64,000 bases of DNA from an uncultured Clostridia bacterium (GCA_945923775.1 CAMELR010000001.1:62001-126000); one strand, 5' to 3'. Counted from the first letter of the stretch, positions 35,224 to 43,798 are shown. The notes: generated by a model not told the origin, from the sequence alone. Program-made: numbers and translations.

Positions 35224-36084
35224 ATGTTTCCCGTGACTGGGCTTGTTTTCTGCGGCGGAGGCGGCAGAGGCGCGTATCAGGTAGGAGTCTGGCAGGCGCT
35301 GAGGGAACTCGGGCTTGACAGGTACACAGCCGCCGTGTCCGGAGCTTCGGTGGGAGCGCTCAACGCCGCGCTGTTCGCCTGCGGGGACCTTCCGCTCGCC
35401 GAAAGAGTGTGGACCTCCCTGAAGCGCGGCGACATCACCGACCCCGCCGAGACCGCCGGCCGCGTGATAAACTCGGTGCTGAACTTCCTCGGCTCCGACG
35501 ACCGCACTATAACGATAGACCCCGACAGGCTGTCAAGGGGCGGGATATTCTCGCTGGAAGGCCTGGTGAACGTGATAGCTGAAAACGGCGTGAACGACTG
35601 CGTTTCCGGCTGCGGTACTCCCTGCTTCGCATGCTGCCACAACACCGATGGGAACTACCCGGAATATTTCGACCTGAGCGCCTACCCCGCCGGGAAAATA
35701 ACGCAGTACCTCGCGGCTTCCTGCGCGCTCCCTGCGGTGTTCCCGGCGGTGGATATCGACGGCACCGAGTACCGCGACGGCGGCATCTCCGACAACACTC
35801 CGGTGAAGCCGCTCTACGATATCGGAATACGGCGGTTCATCGTTTCCTACCTCGGGAGCGGCGGCGCCGACCTCTCGAAATTCCCGGGTGCGGAATTCAT
35901 CGAGCTGTTCCCGTCGGACGAAATATTCCTCGGGAAACGCGAAAACAGCGTGATAGCGCCGGGTACGCTGGATTTCGACGGCGAGAACGCCGCTGTGCGC
36001 ATAGAGCTTGGCAGGCGCGAGACCCTGGAACAGCTTTCCGAAACCGACCTGTCGTCCTTCCTGCCCGCGAATATTTCCGGCTGA
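35224..36084 (+). CDS. Patatin-like phospholipase
   Basis: A 286-residue cytoplasmic patatin-fold acyl hydrolase with a Ser-Asp dyad. The oxyanion loop is FCGGGGRGAYQVG (residues 9-21), the nucleophile elbow SGASVGALN (near 39) and the catalytic Asp lies in YRDGGISDNTPV. A four-Cys insert CVSGCGTPCFACCH near residue 130 is unusual. A GGAGGTGA ribosome site precedes the ATG; it sits after the dgkA terminator, so expression must come from read-through or an unseen promoter. Confidence 0.9.
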   Translation: MFPVTGLVFCGGGGRGAYQVGVWQALRELGLDRYTAAVSGASVGALNAALFACGDLPLAERVWTSLKRGDITDPAETAGRVINSVLNFLGSDDRTITIDPDRLSRGGIFSLEGLVNVIAENGVNDCVSGCGTPCFACCHNTDGNYPEYFDLSAYPAGKITQYLAASCALPAVFPAVDIDGTEYRDGGISDNTPVKPLYDIGIRRFIVSYLGSGGADLSKFPGAEFIELFPSDEIFLGKRENSVIAPGTLDFDGENAAVRIELGRRETLEQLSETDLSSFLPANISG

Positions 36085-36124
36085 CCTGCGCAATCTATTT
36101 TCATTCAAGTTGCGGAGGTGCAGT

Positions 36125-36298
36125 ATGAATCTAGTTCCATGCAGCGAAAACTGCCGCTGGCAGAGCGACGGAATGTGTACGCTGAAAGACCTCACCCGCC
36201 CGACAAACTCCGCCGGGTCAGAGTGCCGATACTTCGAGAAAACGGATATCCAGACCTGCGGAAACAGCGCGGAAGCCGGAACCCGGCATATCGGCTGA
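36125..36298 (+). CDS. Small cysteine-rich protein
   Basis: A 57-residue protein with five cysteines in a zinc-ribbon-like layout (VPCSENCRWQSDGMCTL, then ECRYFEK and QTCGN), often present in clostridia under unreliable names. ATG at 36125 follows GGAGG by six bases, which makes it convincing. It lies 40 bases after the patatin gene and ends before a strong terminator. Metal binding is likely; function is unknown. Confidence 0.75.
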   Translation: MNLVPCSENCRWQSDGMCTLKDLTRPTNSAGSECRYFEKTDIQTCGNSAEAGTRHIG

Positions 36299-36309
36299 CG
36301 TAATAGAAA

Positions 36310-36346
36310 CAGAGCCTCCGAAGCTGTTCTGGAGGCTCTGTTTTTT
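36310..36346 (+). terminator. Terminator after patatin and cysteine-rich gene
   Basis: Stem CAGAGCCTCC/GGAGGCTCTG (36310-36340) followed by TTTTTT. Only its plus-side U-tract is good, yet it also marks the outer boundary of the phage module. Confidence 0.9.
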
Positions 36347-37664
36347 ATGGATTCGTTATGTCGTAGGATATCTTGAGATTGTGCTCCGAGGTCTTTTCAA
36401 GCGGCTCGCTGAGGTTGTTTATCGTCGCAAGATAGCCCATCGAAAGCCCGAGGTACGGATTCCACGAGCTGCTGTTGTTGCCCGCATTTGTCATGTTGAA
36501 GTAGCTCATAGAATAAAACGGCGGCTTGATATCGCAGGAGTACGCCGGGAGGTAGTCCTCGGGATTGTAGTACACATACATATTATCCGAGCTGTCGAAA
36601 ACCGCTATCTTTCTCACGCCTACCGAAGCGACAAGCATGTTCTCCCACATTGAAAAGAAGCTGGAATTCTGGCTGTAAATGTTGTAGGTTTTCAGCCAGC
36701 CGCCGCCGAGCGTGAACACCTGTATGTTGGTATAGCACATCACGTAGAATCTGTCGCCGACGACCGCGCAGGCATACACGGTCGCGCAGTCCTTTATGTT
36801 CTGGGTACCGGTTTTCACGACGGTCAGCGTATTGAGGTCAACCGCCGCGTAGTCGATAAGGCGGTCGCCGCTTCCCTGCTCTACGCGCGTGTTGGTGAAG
36901 AAGTACATCAGCTTCTTCGACGTATCCACGAACGCCTTGAGTATGTAATTCAGCGTGATGGGAAGCTCAACTGAAACCGAGGATTCAGCCGCAGGCCAGC
37001 CGGAGAGATTCCCCGGGTCGTTTATTCCAAGGTCGGCTGGGTTCGGCGACCTGTATTTCAGGAACGTGACCGTATTCCCGCTGTATGTGATATACAAATG
37101 GAGCCTGTCCTGAAAAGTGCCGATATACTGCCCCCTCGCGTGGAAAAACTGAGTGGTTTCGCTGAACTGCGCCGTAATATTCGACGGATCCGCGAACAGC
37201 TTACCTTCGTTGCCCATGTTATCAAACGCCGAGTTGCCGAAATACTGGCTTGTAAGCGCCACGGACTTTATAACTCCGTTCGCCTTGTCCGTTCCGAAAT
37301 CCCACGTGAAATGGTATCCGTCCGCCGTCGCGTAGCTCTCGTTAGTGTTGAGCGTTCCGCGGCGGACGTTGGCTCCGGCGTATTCTCCCCCGGCGGTCGC
37401 CACGGGAATGCAGTCTCCGCTGAGCATTACGTTTTCGCGGCTCTCGCTGAGTGTGTTCCCCAGGAGCATTATTCCGGAAAACAGCTTCGATGCCGGCATG
37501 ACGTTATTTATAAAATTGGGAAAATTAAAACTGTAGAGCATTGCGTACACCGGCGGGTTGAGTATCCTCTTTACCGCGTCGGTGACGAGATTGTGCTCCG
37601 TGACCTTCTTCACGACCCTGCCGCTCTTTGCGTCGGTCAGGGTCAGGGTCGCCTTTCCTTCCAT
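36345..37664 (-). CDS. Putative phage tail/receptor-type protein
   Basis: A 439-residue protein, last gene of the phage module. It begins MEGKATLTLTDAKSGRVVKKVTEHN, a pattern seen in phage tail-tip proteins, and continues with beta-rich, Asn/Ser/Tyr-rich sequence (repeated strands such as DRLHLYITYSGNTVTFLKY and DRFYVMCYTNIQVFTLGG) like a beta-propeller or host-binding tip. No signal peptide or transmembrane segment. The start overlaps the stop of the previous gene. Specific role is inference from position. Confidence 0.6.
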   Translation of the reverse strand: MEGKATLTLTDAKSGRVVKKVTEHNLVTDAVKRILNPPVYAMLYSFNFPNFINNVMPASKLFSGIMLLGNTLSESRENVMLSGDCIPVATAGGEYAGANVRRGTLNTNESYATADGYHFTWDFGTDKANGVIKSVALTSQYFGNSAFDNMGNEGKLFADPSNITAQFSETTQFFHARGQYIGTFQDRLHLYITYSGNTVTFLKYRSPNPADLGINDPGNLSGWPAAESSVSVELPITLNYILKAFVDTSKKLMYFFTNTRVEQGSGDRLIDYAAVDLNTLTVVKTGTQNIKDCATVYACAVVGDRFYVMCYTNIQVFTLGGGWLKTYNIYSQNSSFFSMWENMLVASVGVRKIAVFDSSDNMYVYYNPEDYLPAYSCDIKPPFYSMSYFNMTNAGNNSSSWNPYLGLSMGYLATINNLSEPLEKTSEHNLKISYDITNP

Positions 37665-39151
37665 TATGTGACCTCCTTATCCATCTGTGCCGCTATTTCC
37701 TTCAGCGTCAGTTTCGGCTCCACCATGCTGAGGTGCGGCAGCCTCTCGTAAAGGGTTATCTTATCCCTGGAGCTTCCCATGTTACCGTAGATCCCGTGTC
37801 CCACAAGCGTTGCGAGCATATCTCCGGCGGGGATATACGCTTCGCCGGATTTAGTCTGCACAGTGACGTAAATGCGGTTCTTCCCCGCCGGGAGCTTCTC
37901 CGCAAGATGGTACACATGCAGCAGCTCGAAATCCGTTCCGGAAAGCGTCTGTACTATCCTGCGCGTAATATCTTTCCCGTTGACGTTCACGCCGATGATA
38001 AGCTGATCCGCCGTGCTGTTCTTAACAGTGAAATTTACGTCGAGCTGCGCGAACATGTTCTCCTCGGATTCAAACTCGAAATCCGCGATTATCTGCGCCA
38101 GCGGCTTAACGTTTATCTGCCCGGAATTCTCGCGCTTGTAGTAGACCGCGTTTTTCTTGTGCAGCAGTTCTTCCAGGAGCTTCTCAAGGTCGCTGCTTTC
38201 CTCCTCGTAGACCTTGTTCTTCGAATAAAGCACCGCCGACAGCCCGCCGTCGTAGGTGTATTCTATCTCGCTTATCACGATACGGTACAGCAAGCTGCGG
38301 TCGAGGAAGTACAGCGAATCGCCGGACTCCAGGAACGGCATTCCCTGCATGCGAAGCTCCGCACCGTAGAACGAAAACGGCTTGTACATAACGTACATAT
38401 CCTCGGTAAGCTTCTGCGTCATGAGCGGGTTGTAGATCTCTATCGTGGAGATATCCGCGCCGCCGCCCGCGGTGAAATCCTCGTCCCCGGTGTGCGCCTT
38501 TACACAGGTCACAACCGAGCTTCCCATGTTTCGCTGGACCTCCCAGCAGTTCTTGTCCTGCAGCTCAAAATCTATCGGGGAATGATATTTCAGCGTGAGC
38601 CTGCCGGTGCGGTCGATTTTGGCGCAGGCGCGGTTTATTCCGGCGATGTAGCCGATGAGGTCCTGCGCCGTGCTGTTCTCAGGGAGCTTCTCAAGCTTTA
38701 TCGGCTGACCTGCTTCCGCGCATTCAACGCCAACGCTGCTGCATATATCCCGGAGAAGCACGTCGGAAGTGACCGGCAGCTCCCCCTTCCAGCCGTAGTT
38801 TACATCGAGGCTGTACATCTTGTCATAGGCGGTCACGCTGACATATTTCCCGCGGACGTACCTGCGGCTGATGTAGAACACGCCAAGCGGGCACCACTCC
38901 TCGCCGTCGAAGCTGATGTAAGCCCTGACCTCCGCGCCAGAGGAAAGCTCCCCGGAATATCTTGCGGTAAAATGCAGGCGGTTCGAGCAGGTGGTGCCTA
39001 CCGTGAACCAGTCGGGGTGTATCACATCGTCGAACGTCATATCGGTGATGCGGTCGTCGAGGAACTCCTCGCCCCCGACTGTGATCCTGCACCAGACCTC
39101 GCGGCCGTTATCCTGAGCCAGCTTCCTGAACTTTTCAGAAACCGTGATCAT
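37664..39151 (-). CDS. Phage tail-hub / baseplate-type protein
   Basis: A 495-residue protein similar in layout to siphovirus tail hub proteins: an N-terminal domain on the virion-building pattern VWCRITVGGEEFLDDRITDMTFDDV, the LGVFYISRRYVRGKYVSVTAYDKMY segment typical of YqbQ/Gp37-like hubs, then a C-terminal beta domain ending LKEIAAQMDKEVT. Overlaps or abuts both neighbours. In full phages this gene follows tail tube and tape measure genes, which are missing here. Confidence 0.7.
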   Translation of the reverse strand: MITVSEKFRKLAQDNGREVWCRITVGGEEFLDDRITDMTFDDVIHPDWFTVGTTCSNRLHFTARYSGELSSGAEVRAYISFDGEEWCPLGVFYISRRYVRGKYVSVTAYDKMYSLDVNYGWKGELPVTSDVLLRDICSSVGVECAEAGQPIKLEKLPENSTAQDLIGYIAGINRACAKIDRTGRLTLKYHSPIDFELQDKNCWEVQRNMGSSVVTCVKAHTGDEDFTAGGGADISTIEIYNPLMTQKLTEDMYVMYKPFSFYGAELRMQGMPFLESGDSLYFLDRSLLYRIVISEIEYTYDGGLSAVLYSKNKVYEEESSDLEKLLEELLHKKNAVYYKRENSGQINVKPLAQIIADFEFESEENMFAQLDVNFTVKNSTADQLIIGVNVNGKDITRRIVQTLSGTDFELLHVYHLAEKLPAGKNRIYVTVQTKSGEAYIPAGDMLATLVGHGIYGNMGSSRDKITLYERLPHLSMVEPKLTLKEIAAQMDKEVT

Positions 39152-39162
39152 GCGTACTCACC

Positions 39163-39525
39163 TCACTTCTGAAGCATGACGAGCTCCACGCCGCCGTACA
39201 TCGTCACGCCGTTTACTGTCGTAACAGTCGGTGCAGGCTCGTCGGAAATGTGGAACTCCCCGGTAACAAGCCCGCCGTCGGCTGACTCTCCCTCAGGCGC
39301 GGGGAACTTAACGGTCACGAATATCTCCTTAGTAAGGCTGCGGAGCTGCTCCAGCTCCTTGGAGGTCAGCAGCCCGAACCTCACCGTGAGCCTGTATTTC
39401 CGGTTCACAAGGTCTATCAGCATATCGCCCTGCGTATTGTAACGGATATCGGTGCGGCGAAGCTCCCGCTTGGCGGAAAGCTCCGTCACACTGCTGAATC
39501 CGGTGTCGTTTATCCAGATCGTCAT
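39163..39525 (-). CDS. Phage tail-associated protein
   Basis: A 120-residue protein (MTIWINDTGFSSVTELSAKRE) with LTVRFGLLTSKELEQLRSL and FHISDEPAPTVTTVNGVTMYGG; similar short proteins sit before the hub gene in siphovirus-like modules. The open frame reaches 39585 but the ATG at 39525 fits better with GGAGGTCAGATGAC upstream. Role unknown. Confidence 0.65.
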   Translation of the reverse strand: MTIWINDTGFSSVTELSAKRELRRTDIRYNTQGDMLIDLVNRKYRLTVRFGLLTSKELEQLRSLTKEIFVTVKFPAPEGESADGGLVTGEFHISDEPAPTVTTVNGVTMYGGVELVMLQK

Positions 39526-39547
39526 TCTGTCATCTGACCTCCTAGCT

Positions 39548-39682
39548 TTATCTGCGCGCCTTCTTGAGATTGAGCTGCCGCGCAAGCTCGCGGTTTCCAG
39601 CCCTGAGCAGCTTCGCCATGCGGTAGCTTTCCTCGCGCGAGCTGTCGGGCGCTGAGTTCTTCTTTGTTGTGGACTCCGCCAT
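39548..39682 (-). CDS. Small phage-module protein
   Basis: A 44-residue basic protein beginning MAESTTKKNSAPDSSREESY and ending in LNLKKARR. The ATG at 39682 has a strong GGAGG six bases before it, and it fits exactly between two coding genes of the module (14 bases after one stop). No family recognised; similar short basic proteins occur in phage head-tail regions. Confidence 0.6.
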   Translation of the reverse strand: MAESTTKKNSAPDSSREESYRMAKLLRAGNRELARQLNLKKARR

Positions 39683-39695
39683 ACTGCCCCTCCTT

Positions 39696-40037
39696 TCAGG
39701 TATGTTCCCCGCCGGTCTTGCGCGCCTTTACGCGCCAGTGGTGGGGATCCTCTCCGGCAAAAAGCTCCGCGGAAACTACCTCGAAGGTCTCGCCGCAGTA
39801 TTCCAGCGACTGACCCGCTGTGAATTCCGTACCCGAAGGCGAGGAATTCACGCAGTCGAAGTACATTACAAGCTCGGTGCAGTCGCGCGTGCGCCCGGTG
39901 GTGTAGTCGGTGATCGCGCTCACTCTTACGATACGCACGCTGTCCAGTGTCTCCCTCGAGTACCCTGAGCCATTCGGAGTAAGCAGCACAGCGCTGTCAG
40001 TGAGCAGCTCAGCGGGAATCGGCTTAACTCCGTTCAT
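39696..40037 (-). CDS. Putative head-tail joining protein
   Basis: A 113-residue protein (MNGVKPIPAELLTDSAVLLTP, later VMYFDCVNSSPSGTEFTAGQSLEYCGETFEVVSAE) matching in size and place the minor capsid or stopper proteins after the connector. It overlaps the connector gene by four bases. Assignment rests mainly on gene order. Confidence 0.6.
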   Translation of the reverse strand: MNGVKPIPAELLTDSAVLLTPNGSGYSRETLDSVRIVRVSAITDYTTGRTRDCTELVMYFDCVNSSPSGTEFTAGQSLEYCGETFEVVSAELFAGEDPHHWRVKARKTGGEHT

Positions 40038-40429
40038 TCCAGCACCTCCACTCCGGCGTACAGGCAGCCGGCGGCGCGAAGCAGCCTGATCACGTTGAGG
40101 CTATTTTCATCGTCCGAAGCCGTACTTCCGCTGTCGCTGCTCTCGCTTGACTGCGTGCTGTAGGAATAGTCGCCGATAGAGACCTTCTCCGAACCTGAGC
40201 GTGAACTTTTCTCGTAACGCTCGTTTTCCCTCAGCAGAATGTAGGTCTGAAAACCAGCCGCCTGCTTGACGAGCTCAGCGGGCTTCCCGCCTGCTTCTAT
40301 CGACTTTTCGGCCCTGCCCTCCGTGAGCGCGGAGATAATGTAGTCGCTTCTCTTGATGCAGCTCTCGACATCTCCGCCGCTGACCGCCGGAAATCCCATG
40401 CTGCTGTATTCACTTGCTGTAATAAGCAT
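40034..40429 (-). CDS. Putative head-tail connector protein
   Basis: A 131-residue protein starting MLITASEYSSMGFPAVSGGD at ATG 40429 (AAAGGAGGAAC site); the frame is open further up into the capsid gene. The helical first half with IKRSDYIISALTEGR and a Ser-rich loop resembles gp6/gp15-type connectors, which are the next gene after the capsid in many siphoviruses. Confidence 0.65.
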   Translation of the reverse strand: MLITASEYSSMGFPAVSGGDVESCIKRSDYIISALTEGRAEKSIEAGGKPAELVKQAAGFQTYILLRENERYEKSSRSGSEKVSIGDYSYSTQSSESSDSGSTASDDENSLNVIRLLRAAGCLYAGVEVLE

Positions 40430-40446
40430 AGTTCCTCCTTTCACAG

Positions 40447-40474
40447 AAAAGGGCGGCAGCCCCTGCCGCCGCCC
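40447..40474 (-). terminator. Terminator after capsid gene
   Basis: Minus-strand stem GGGCGGC/GCCGCCC (40451-40474) followed by TTTT, 14 bases after the capsid stop; probably partial, giving more capsid than connector. Confidence 0.75.
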
Positions 40475-40487
40475 TGTAGATCTCACA

Positions 40488-41378
40488 TCACACACCGAGT
40501 GACACTGCGATAACAGCCTTCTTGTTTTCGGGAACGAAAAGATCGTGATACTTGCGGTAGTCGATATCCCACGCGTCGGCAAACTGGTTCGCCTCGGGGG
40601 TTATGATCTTCACGTTGTCCGTCTTGGAGACTGCGATGGGGGCTGACTTGGGGCAGATGATCCAATTAATATCCTTAGCAGAACTCTTCGCCGCGAACCC
40701 ACCAGCGGAGTCAGTCTTGAAGTCATACTCAGACTTCATTCGAGCCGAAGGCACCGGGATCACCGGAACGCCGTTGATAGACTTAACGCTGAACTCAAGT
40801 TCGCCCTGCTTGAACTGAGTAGTTTCCACAGCGTAGGAGATCTCTCCGGAAAGCATGAGCTTGTCGTAAACAGGGCGGCTCATTACTATAACGACGTCGC
40901 CCTCGTCGCCGGTGATATCGCGTACTTCGCCGAGCTGCGCCAGAAGAGAGGACATCACGGTAGCCTTGTCCGGAGTGTAGGTATCCTTGATTCCAGCGGC
41001 AGCCGCCAGCTTTGAGTAGCGGTAAGCGTCGATCTCGGGAATCACCTGAGTGCGCTGGAACTCAGCCGCAACATTTGCCGCCGCCAGTCCGAATCCGCTC
41101 TCATCAACGTCGATCGCGTCGATACGGAAACGTCTGCCTCTGTCCTGGGTGAGCGCGAAGGTCTCGTAGGAATATGTAACAGCGCCGCCGGAGTAACCCG
41201 CGTCGCGGTCGTAGCTGCCTAGTCCCTGGAGAGACATCTTGGGCATCTTGATCTCGTTGCCGCCGTTGTAGATTACCTGGGAGGCGTTCTCCTCCATCCA
41301 ACCGGAAGTAGAACCCTCCAGCACCTGCTTGTCAAGCTCCTTCTGAAAAACCTGTGCATAAGTAATTGTGTTTGCCAT
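40488..41378 (-). CDS. Phage major capsid protein
   Basis: A 296-residue HK97-fold-type coat protein: MANTITYAQVFQKELDKQVLEGSTSGWM, YNGGNEIKMPKMSLQGLGSYDRDAG, RRFRIDAIDVDESGFGLAAANVAAEFQRTQVIPEIDAYR and a C-terminal SLGV tail are typical of Clostridium-type major capsid genes (P22/N4 gp56-like group). Strong AGGAGG before the ATG. A 383-base gap lies between it and the scaffold-like gene. Confidence 0.85.
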   Translation of the reverse strand: MANTITYAQVFQKELDKQVLEGSTSGWMEENASQVIYNGGNEIKMPKMSLQGLGSYDRDAGYSGGAVTYSYETFALTQDRGRRFRIDAIDVDESGFGLAAANVAAEFQRTQVIPEIDAYRYSKLAAAAGIKDTYTPDKATVMSSLLAQLGEVRDITGDEGDVVIVMSRPVYDKLMLSGEISYAVETTQFKQGELEFSVKSINGVPVIPVPSARMKSEYDFKTDSAGGFAAKSSAKDINWIICPKSAPIAVSKTDNVKIITPEANQFADAWDIDYRKYHDLFVPENKKAVIAVSLGV

Positions 41379-41761
41379 TATAGTAAATCCTCCTAAAAAA
41401 GTAGTTGATCCGTCCCCGGCGGAGCCAGCCCGCTGCCGCGCCGTAATTTTCCCGGCTGACCGCCTCGGTTGCGCCGCGCGGCCTTCCCCGGAGAACTGAT
41501 TGAAATTATATGTGAACCCGCCGTCCCACCCTCGGCATTACGCCGCGTTTTGATCCAGCCTGCGTCCTGCGGCTGTGAATTCCGGTAAGTCCGTGACCTT
41601 CCGCACCGCAAAGCTGTTGTGTTCTGTTGACCGCGCCTGCCCGGCTGTGTACTGCGGTAAGCCCGCTGCTTTCCGTCGGCTGCGGCATTCTCTTGATTTA
41701 CGAGCGTTGCCGACCGCTTGATACGCGCTGTCGGAACCCGCTCGTATTTAATCAGCGGCTG
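41379..41761 (-). ncRNA. 383-base non-coding, structured stretch between scaffold and capsid genes
   Basis: No convincing gene: open frames of 60-72 codons exist but lack good start sites. On the minus strand there is a nested hairpin (TACGAGCG 41738-41745 pairing with CGCTCGTA near 41699-41706, enclosing CCGAC/GTCGG) and a 50-base approximate direct repeat starting near 41670 and 41600. G+C-rich. It could be an RNA gene, a packaging-related site, or debris of a lost gene; which one is unknown. Confidence 0.35.
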
Positions 41762-42157
41762 TCACTTTCGCGCGAAAATGCTCCTGATAGCCGCGAATCC
41801 ATCGCTGGCGCCCCTGCTCTCCGCAGAGAACTGGGGAACGCTGCGCCTTACAAGCCTGAGGTGCGGATACTCGCGCAGGACCTCCGCCGCAGCGTCGTCA
41901 GGCTCCGTGCCGTCGGCAGACATTATACCCGCCGCAAGCTTAACGCCCTCGCAGAGCCTCTCTGGAGCTGCGCCGCCGGTCAGCAGCGCAAGTTTCAGCC
42001 TGAGTTCCATTATCTCTGCACGAAGCTGGTGAAGCTCCTCAGCCTGAGAGTCCTCCACAGGAGCCTCCTCAGACTCCTCCGGCTCCTGCACTGCTTCAGC
42101 GGGAATCTCCGCCGCTGTGCTCTCAAGCTCCTCCTGATTAGTGATCTCGTTATCCAT
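41762..42157 (-). CDS. Putative phage scaffolding protein
   Basis: A 131-residue acidic protein starting MDNEITNQEELESTAAEIPAE, with a Glu/Pro-rich N-terminus and a coiled coil (EELHQLRAEIMELRLKLALL), then a short basic C-terminus (FAAIRSIFARK), the standard appearance of phage scaffold proteins. ATG at 42157 follows AAGGAC and overlaps the portal stop by eight bases. Confidence 0.65.
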   Translation of the reverse strand: MDNEITNQEELESTAAEIPAEAVQEPEESEEAPVEDSQAEELHQLRAEIMELRLKLALLTGGAAPERLCEGVKLAAGIMSADGTEPDDAAAEVLREYPHLRLVRRSVPQFSAESRGASDGFAAIRSIFARK

Positions 42158-43532
42158 CGTTGTCCGTCCTTTCCATCGCCTGAGCCTCCTCAAGCGATAT
42201 TCCGTAGATCTGTGAAAGCGCACGCGCCTTGGAAATAAGCCCCGCGCTGTAAAGCTTCACAGCCCTGTCAGTTCTTGTGCCGTCGTCCTCTGCGGCACCG
42301 TCCGCGAATATCGCGGAAGCGCTCTCGCAGGCGTTGTCGGGAAGCTCCCCCGCCATCTTGCCAAGCCGGCAGATAAGCTCCACCATTCTGCTGAGCGCGT
42401 CGCCGATCCTGCGTCGGTAAAACGCCTGAGTGCGGTAAGTGCGGCTGTTTCTGCTGACTACCTCGGCGGCGGTCTTTATCGTGCCGTCCTTGAACGAGAG
42501 CGCTCCCTCGGAAAGCCCCGCCTGCATACACAGCAGGTCGAGAAGCTCACCGAGCGCCTGCACATGCTCCGTTACCCTGAGTTCCCCGGTGTTGTCGGTG
42601 ATCTTGAGTTCCTCGGCGTCAGACGTTGACATTGCCTGGAACACCTCGTCGTTCACATCGAAGTAGTGCTTCTTGTTGCCGGCGGCGTCCCATTCTCCGC
42701 GCACCGCGTAAGCCGGGACGATGATACGCTTCTTACCGAGGACGAACTCCCTTGAAAGGCTGTCGAACACGATGTCGATGCTCTTCAGAGTATCCTCCGC
42801 GCCGTCGAAAACCGAGCTTCCCAGCAGCGGACATTCGCCGGAGCTTACAGCCCGTCTTGAGCCTGCGCTGAGGTAAACGAACAGCGGAGCCGTCAGCCCC
42901 TTAACGCTGCTCTGACCGCTCAGCCCGGGAAGCACGGAGCTAATATCAGCCTTGCCGCCGTCCTCACGGAACAGCCGATTCTCGATAGTGAGCTGATCGC
43001 CGCTCAGTTCCTGGGATTCAGCGAGAATGTAGTTTCTCCCGCCGGAAACTATCCTTGAAGCGAACGCTCCGCCAGTGATTTCACGGGAGTTCCACGCTGT
43101 CGGCAGGAAGCAGTCCGCGGTAACGAGGTCGACCCTCACTCCGGGAACTCCGTCCGGCGTACTGTCGTCGTAGTAGACCTTTATCACACCGCCGCCCAGC
43201 GCAAAGACCTTCTCCAGAAACACCGGGAATCTCTCGGAAAACCGGCTCTCAGTGAGAACTCTGTTCACGAAGCTCTCGGTGTCGCTGTCGGAGTAGCACA
43301 TTGAAGTACCCTCCGTGAAACACAGCCTGGCGAGTTCCCCGCACAGCGCCCGTGCCGCTCCCAGTGAAGCTAGCTTTCTGGTGCCGCCCTGAATTCCTCC
43401 CCTGCGGGCGCAGCGCCAGTCGCCGCCGCCGTTGTAGATGTCCTCCCAGCGCTGGATATCGGCGTAGCAGCCCGCAATGTCAGCCGAACCGCTGTTTCTG
43501 CCGGAGCGCAGCAGCCAGTCCTTTAAGCCCAA
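42150..43532 (-). CDS. Phage portal protein
   Basis: A 460-residue portal-type protein (A118-like minor capsid/portal family): LARLCFTEGTSMCYSD, FALGGGVIKVYYDDS, LLGSSVFDGAEDTLKSIDIVFDSLSREFVLGKKRI and KDGTIKTAAEVVSRNSRTYRTQAFYRRRIGDALSRMVELI. Starts at a TTG (43532) with AAGGAGG upstream. First gene of the module; the normally preceding terminase genes are absent, since a terminator and a chemoreceptor gene lie upstream. Confidence 0.8.
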   Translation of the reverse strand: MGLKDWLLRSGRNSGSADIAGCYADIQRWEDIYNGGGDWRCARRGGIQGGTRKLASLGAARALCGELARLCFTEGTSMCYSDSDTESFVNRVLTESRFSERFPVFLEKVFALGGGVIKVYYDDSTPDGVPGVRVDLVTADCFLPTAWNSREITGGAFASRIVSGGRNYILAESQELSGDQLTIENRLFREDGGKADISSVLPGLSGQSSVKGLTAPLFVYLSAGSRRAVSSGECPLLGSSVFDGAEDTLKSIDIVFDSLSREFVLGKKRIIVPAYAVRGEWDAAGNKKHYFDVNDEVFQAMSTSDAEELKITDNTGELRVTEHVQALGELLDLLCMQAGLSEGALSFKDGTIKTAAEVVSRNSRTYRTQAFYRRRIGDALSRMVELICRLGKMAGELPDNACESASAIFADGAAEDDGTRTDRAVKLYSAGLISKARALSQIYGISLEEAQAMERTDNDG

Positions 43533-43616
43533 ATCACATTCCTCCTTGATATGTATTTACCGGAAGTTCCAGTCTTTTTTCCTGTTCCTTCCCGCAATAT
43601 GATAATACCCCCTGCG

Positions 43617-43634
43617 TTACTGCAATTTACTGCA
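43617..43634. repeat. Tandem TTACTGCA direct repeat
   Basis: Two copies of TTACTGCA ten bases apart, about one helical turn, between a terminator and the portal gene. The arrangement suits an operator for the module, but no regulator gene is present. Confidence 0.4.
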
Positions 43635-43638
43635 AAAC

Positions 43639-43661
43639 AAAAAAACCGGAAAAATTCCGGC
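43639..43661 (-). terminator. Terminator facing the phage module
   Basis: Minus-strand stem CCGGAA/TTCCGG (43646-43660) followed by seven U. It stops transcripts from the chemoreceptor side before the portal gene. Confidence 0.7.
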
Positions 43662-43753
43662 TTAAACTGAATAAACTATTTATAAGGATAAATAACGTCA
43701 CTCACAGGAAATAATGCAGACGTGATATCTCACGCTAAGAAGTTCCGCCGCAT

Positions 43754-43789
43754 AAAAAAGCTCCCGCACATTTTCCGTGCGGGAGCTTT
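43754..43789. terminator. Terminator after chemoreceptor gene
   Basis: Stem AAAGCTCCCGCAC/GTGCGGGAGCTTT with a U-tract on the minus strand, just after the chemoreceptor stop. Confidence 0.9.
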
Positions 43790-43798
43790 GCCGTTATA

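Noticed and set aside
41393-41611. 72-codon minus frame in the same gap
   Set aside because: No start site support and it shares the region with other equal-quality frames.
41506-41688. 60-codon frame in the scaffold-capsid gap with repeated GLTxxHSR motif
   Set aside because: No proper ribosome site, and the repeat is present at DNA level in all frames; kept as part of the gap feature instead.
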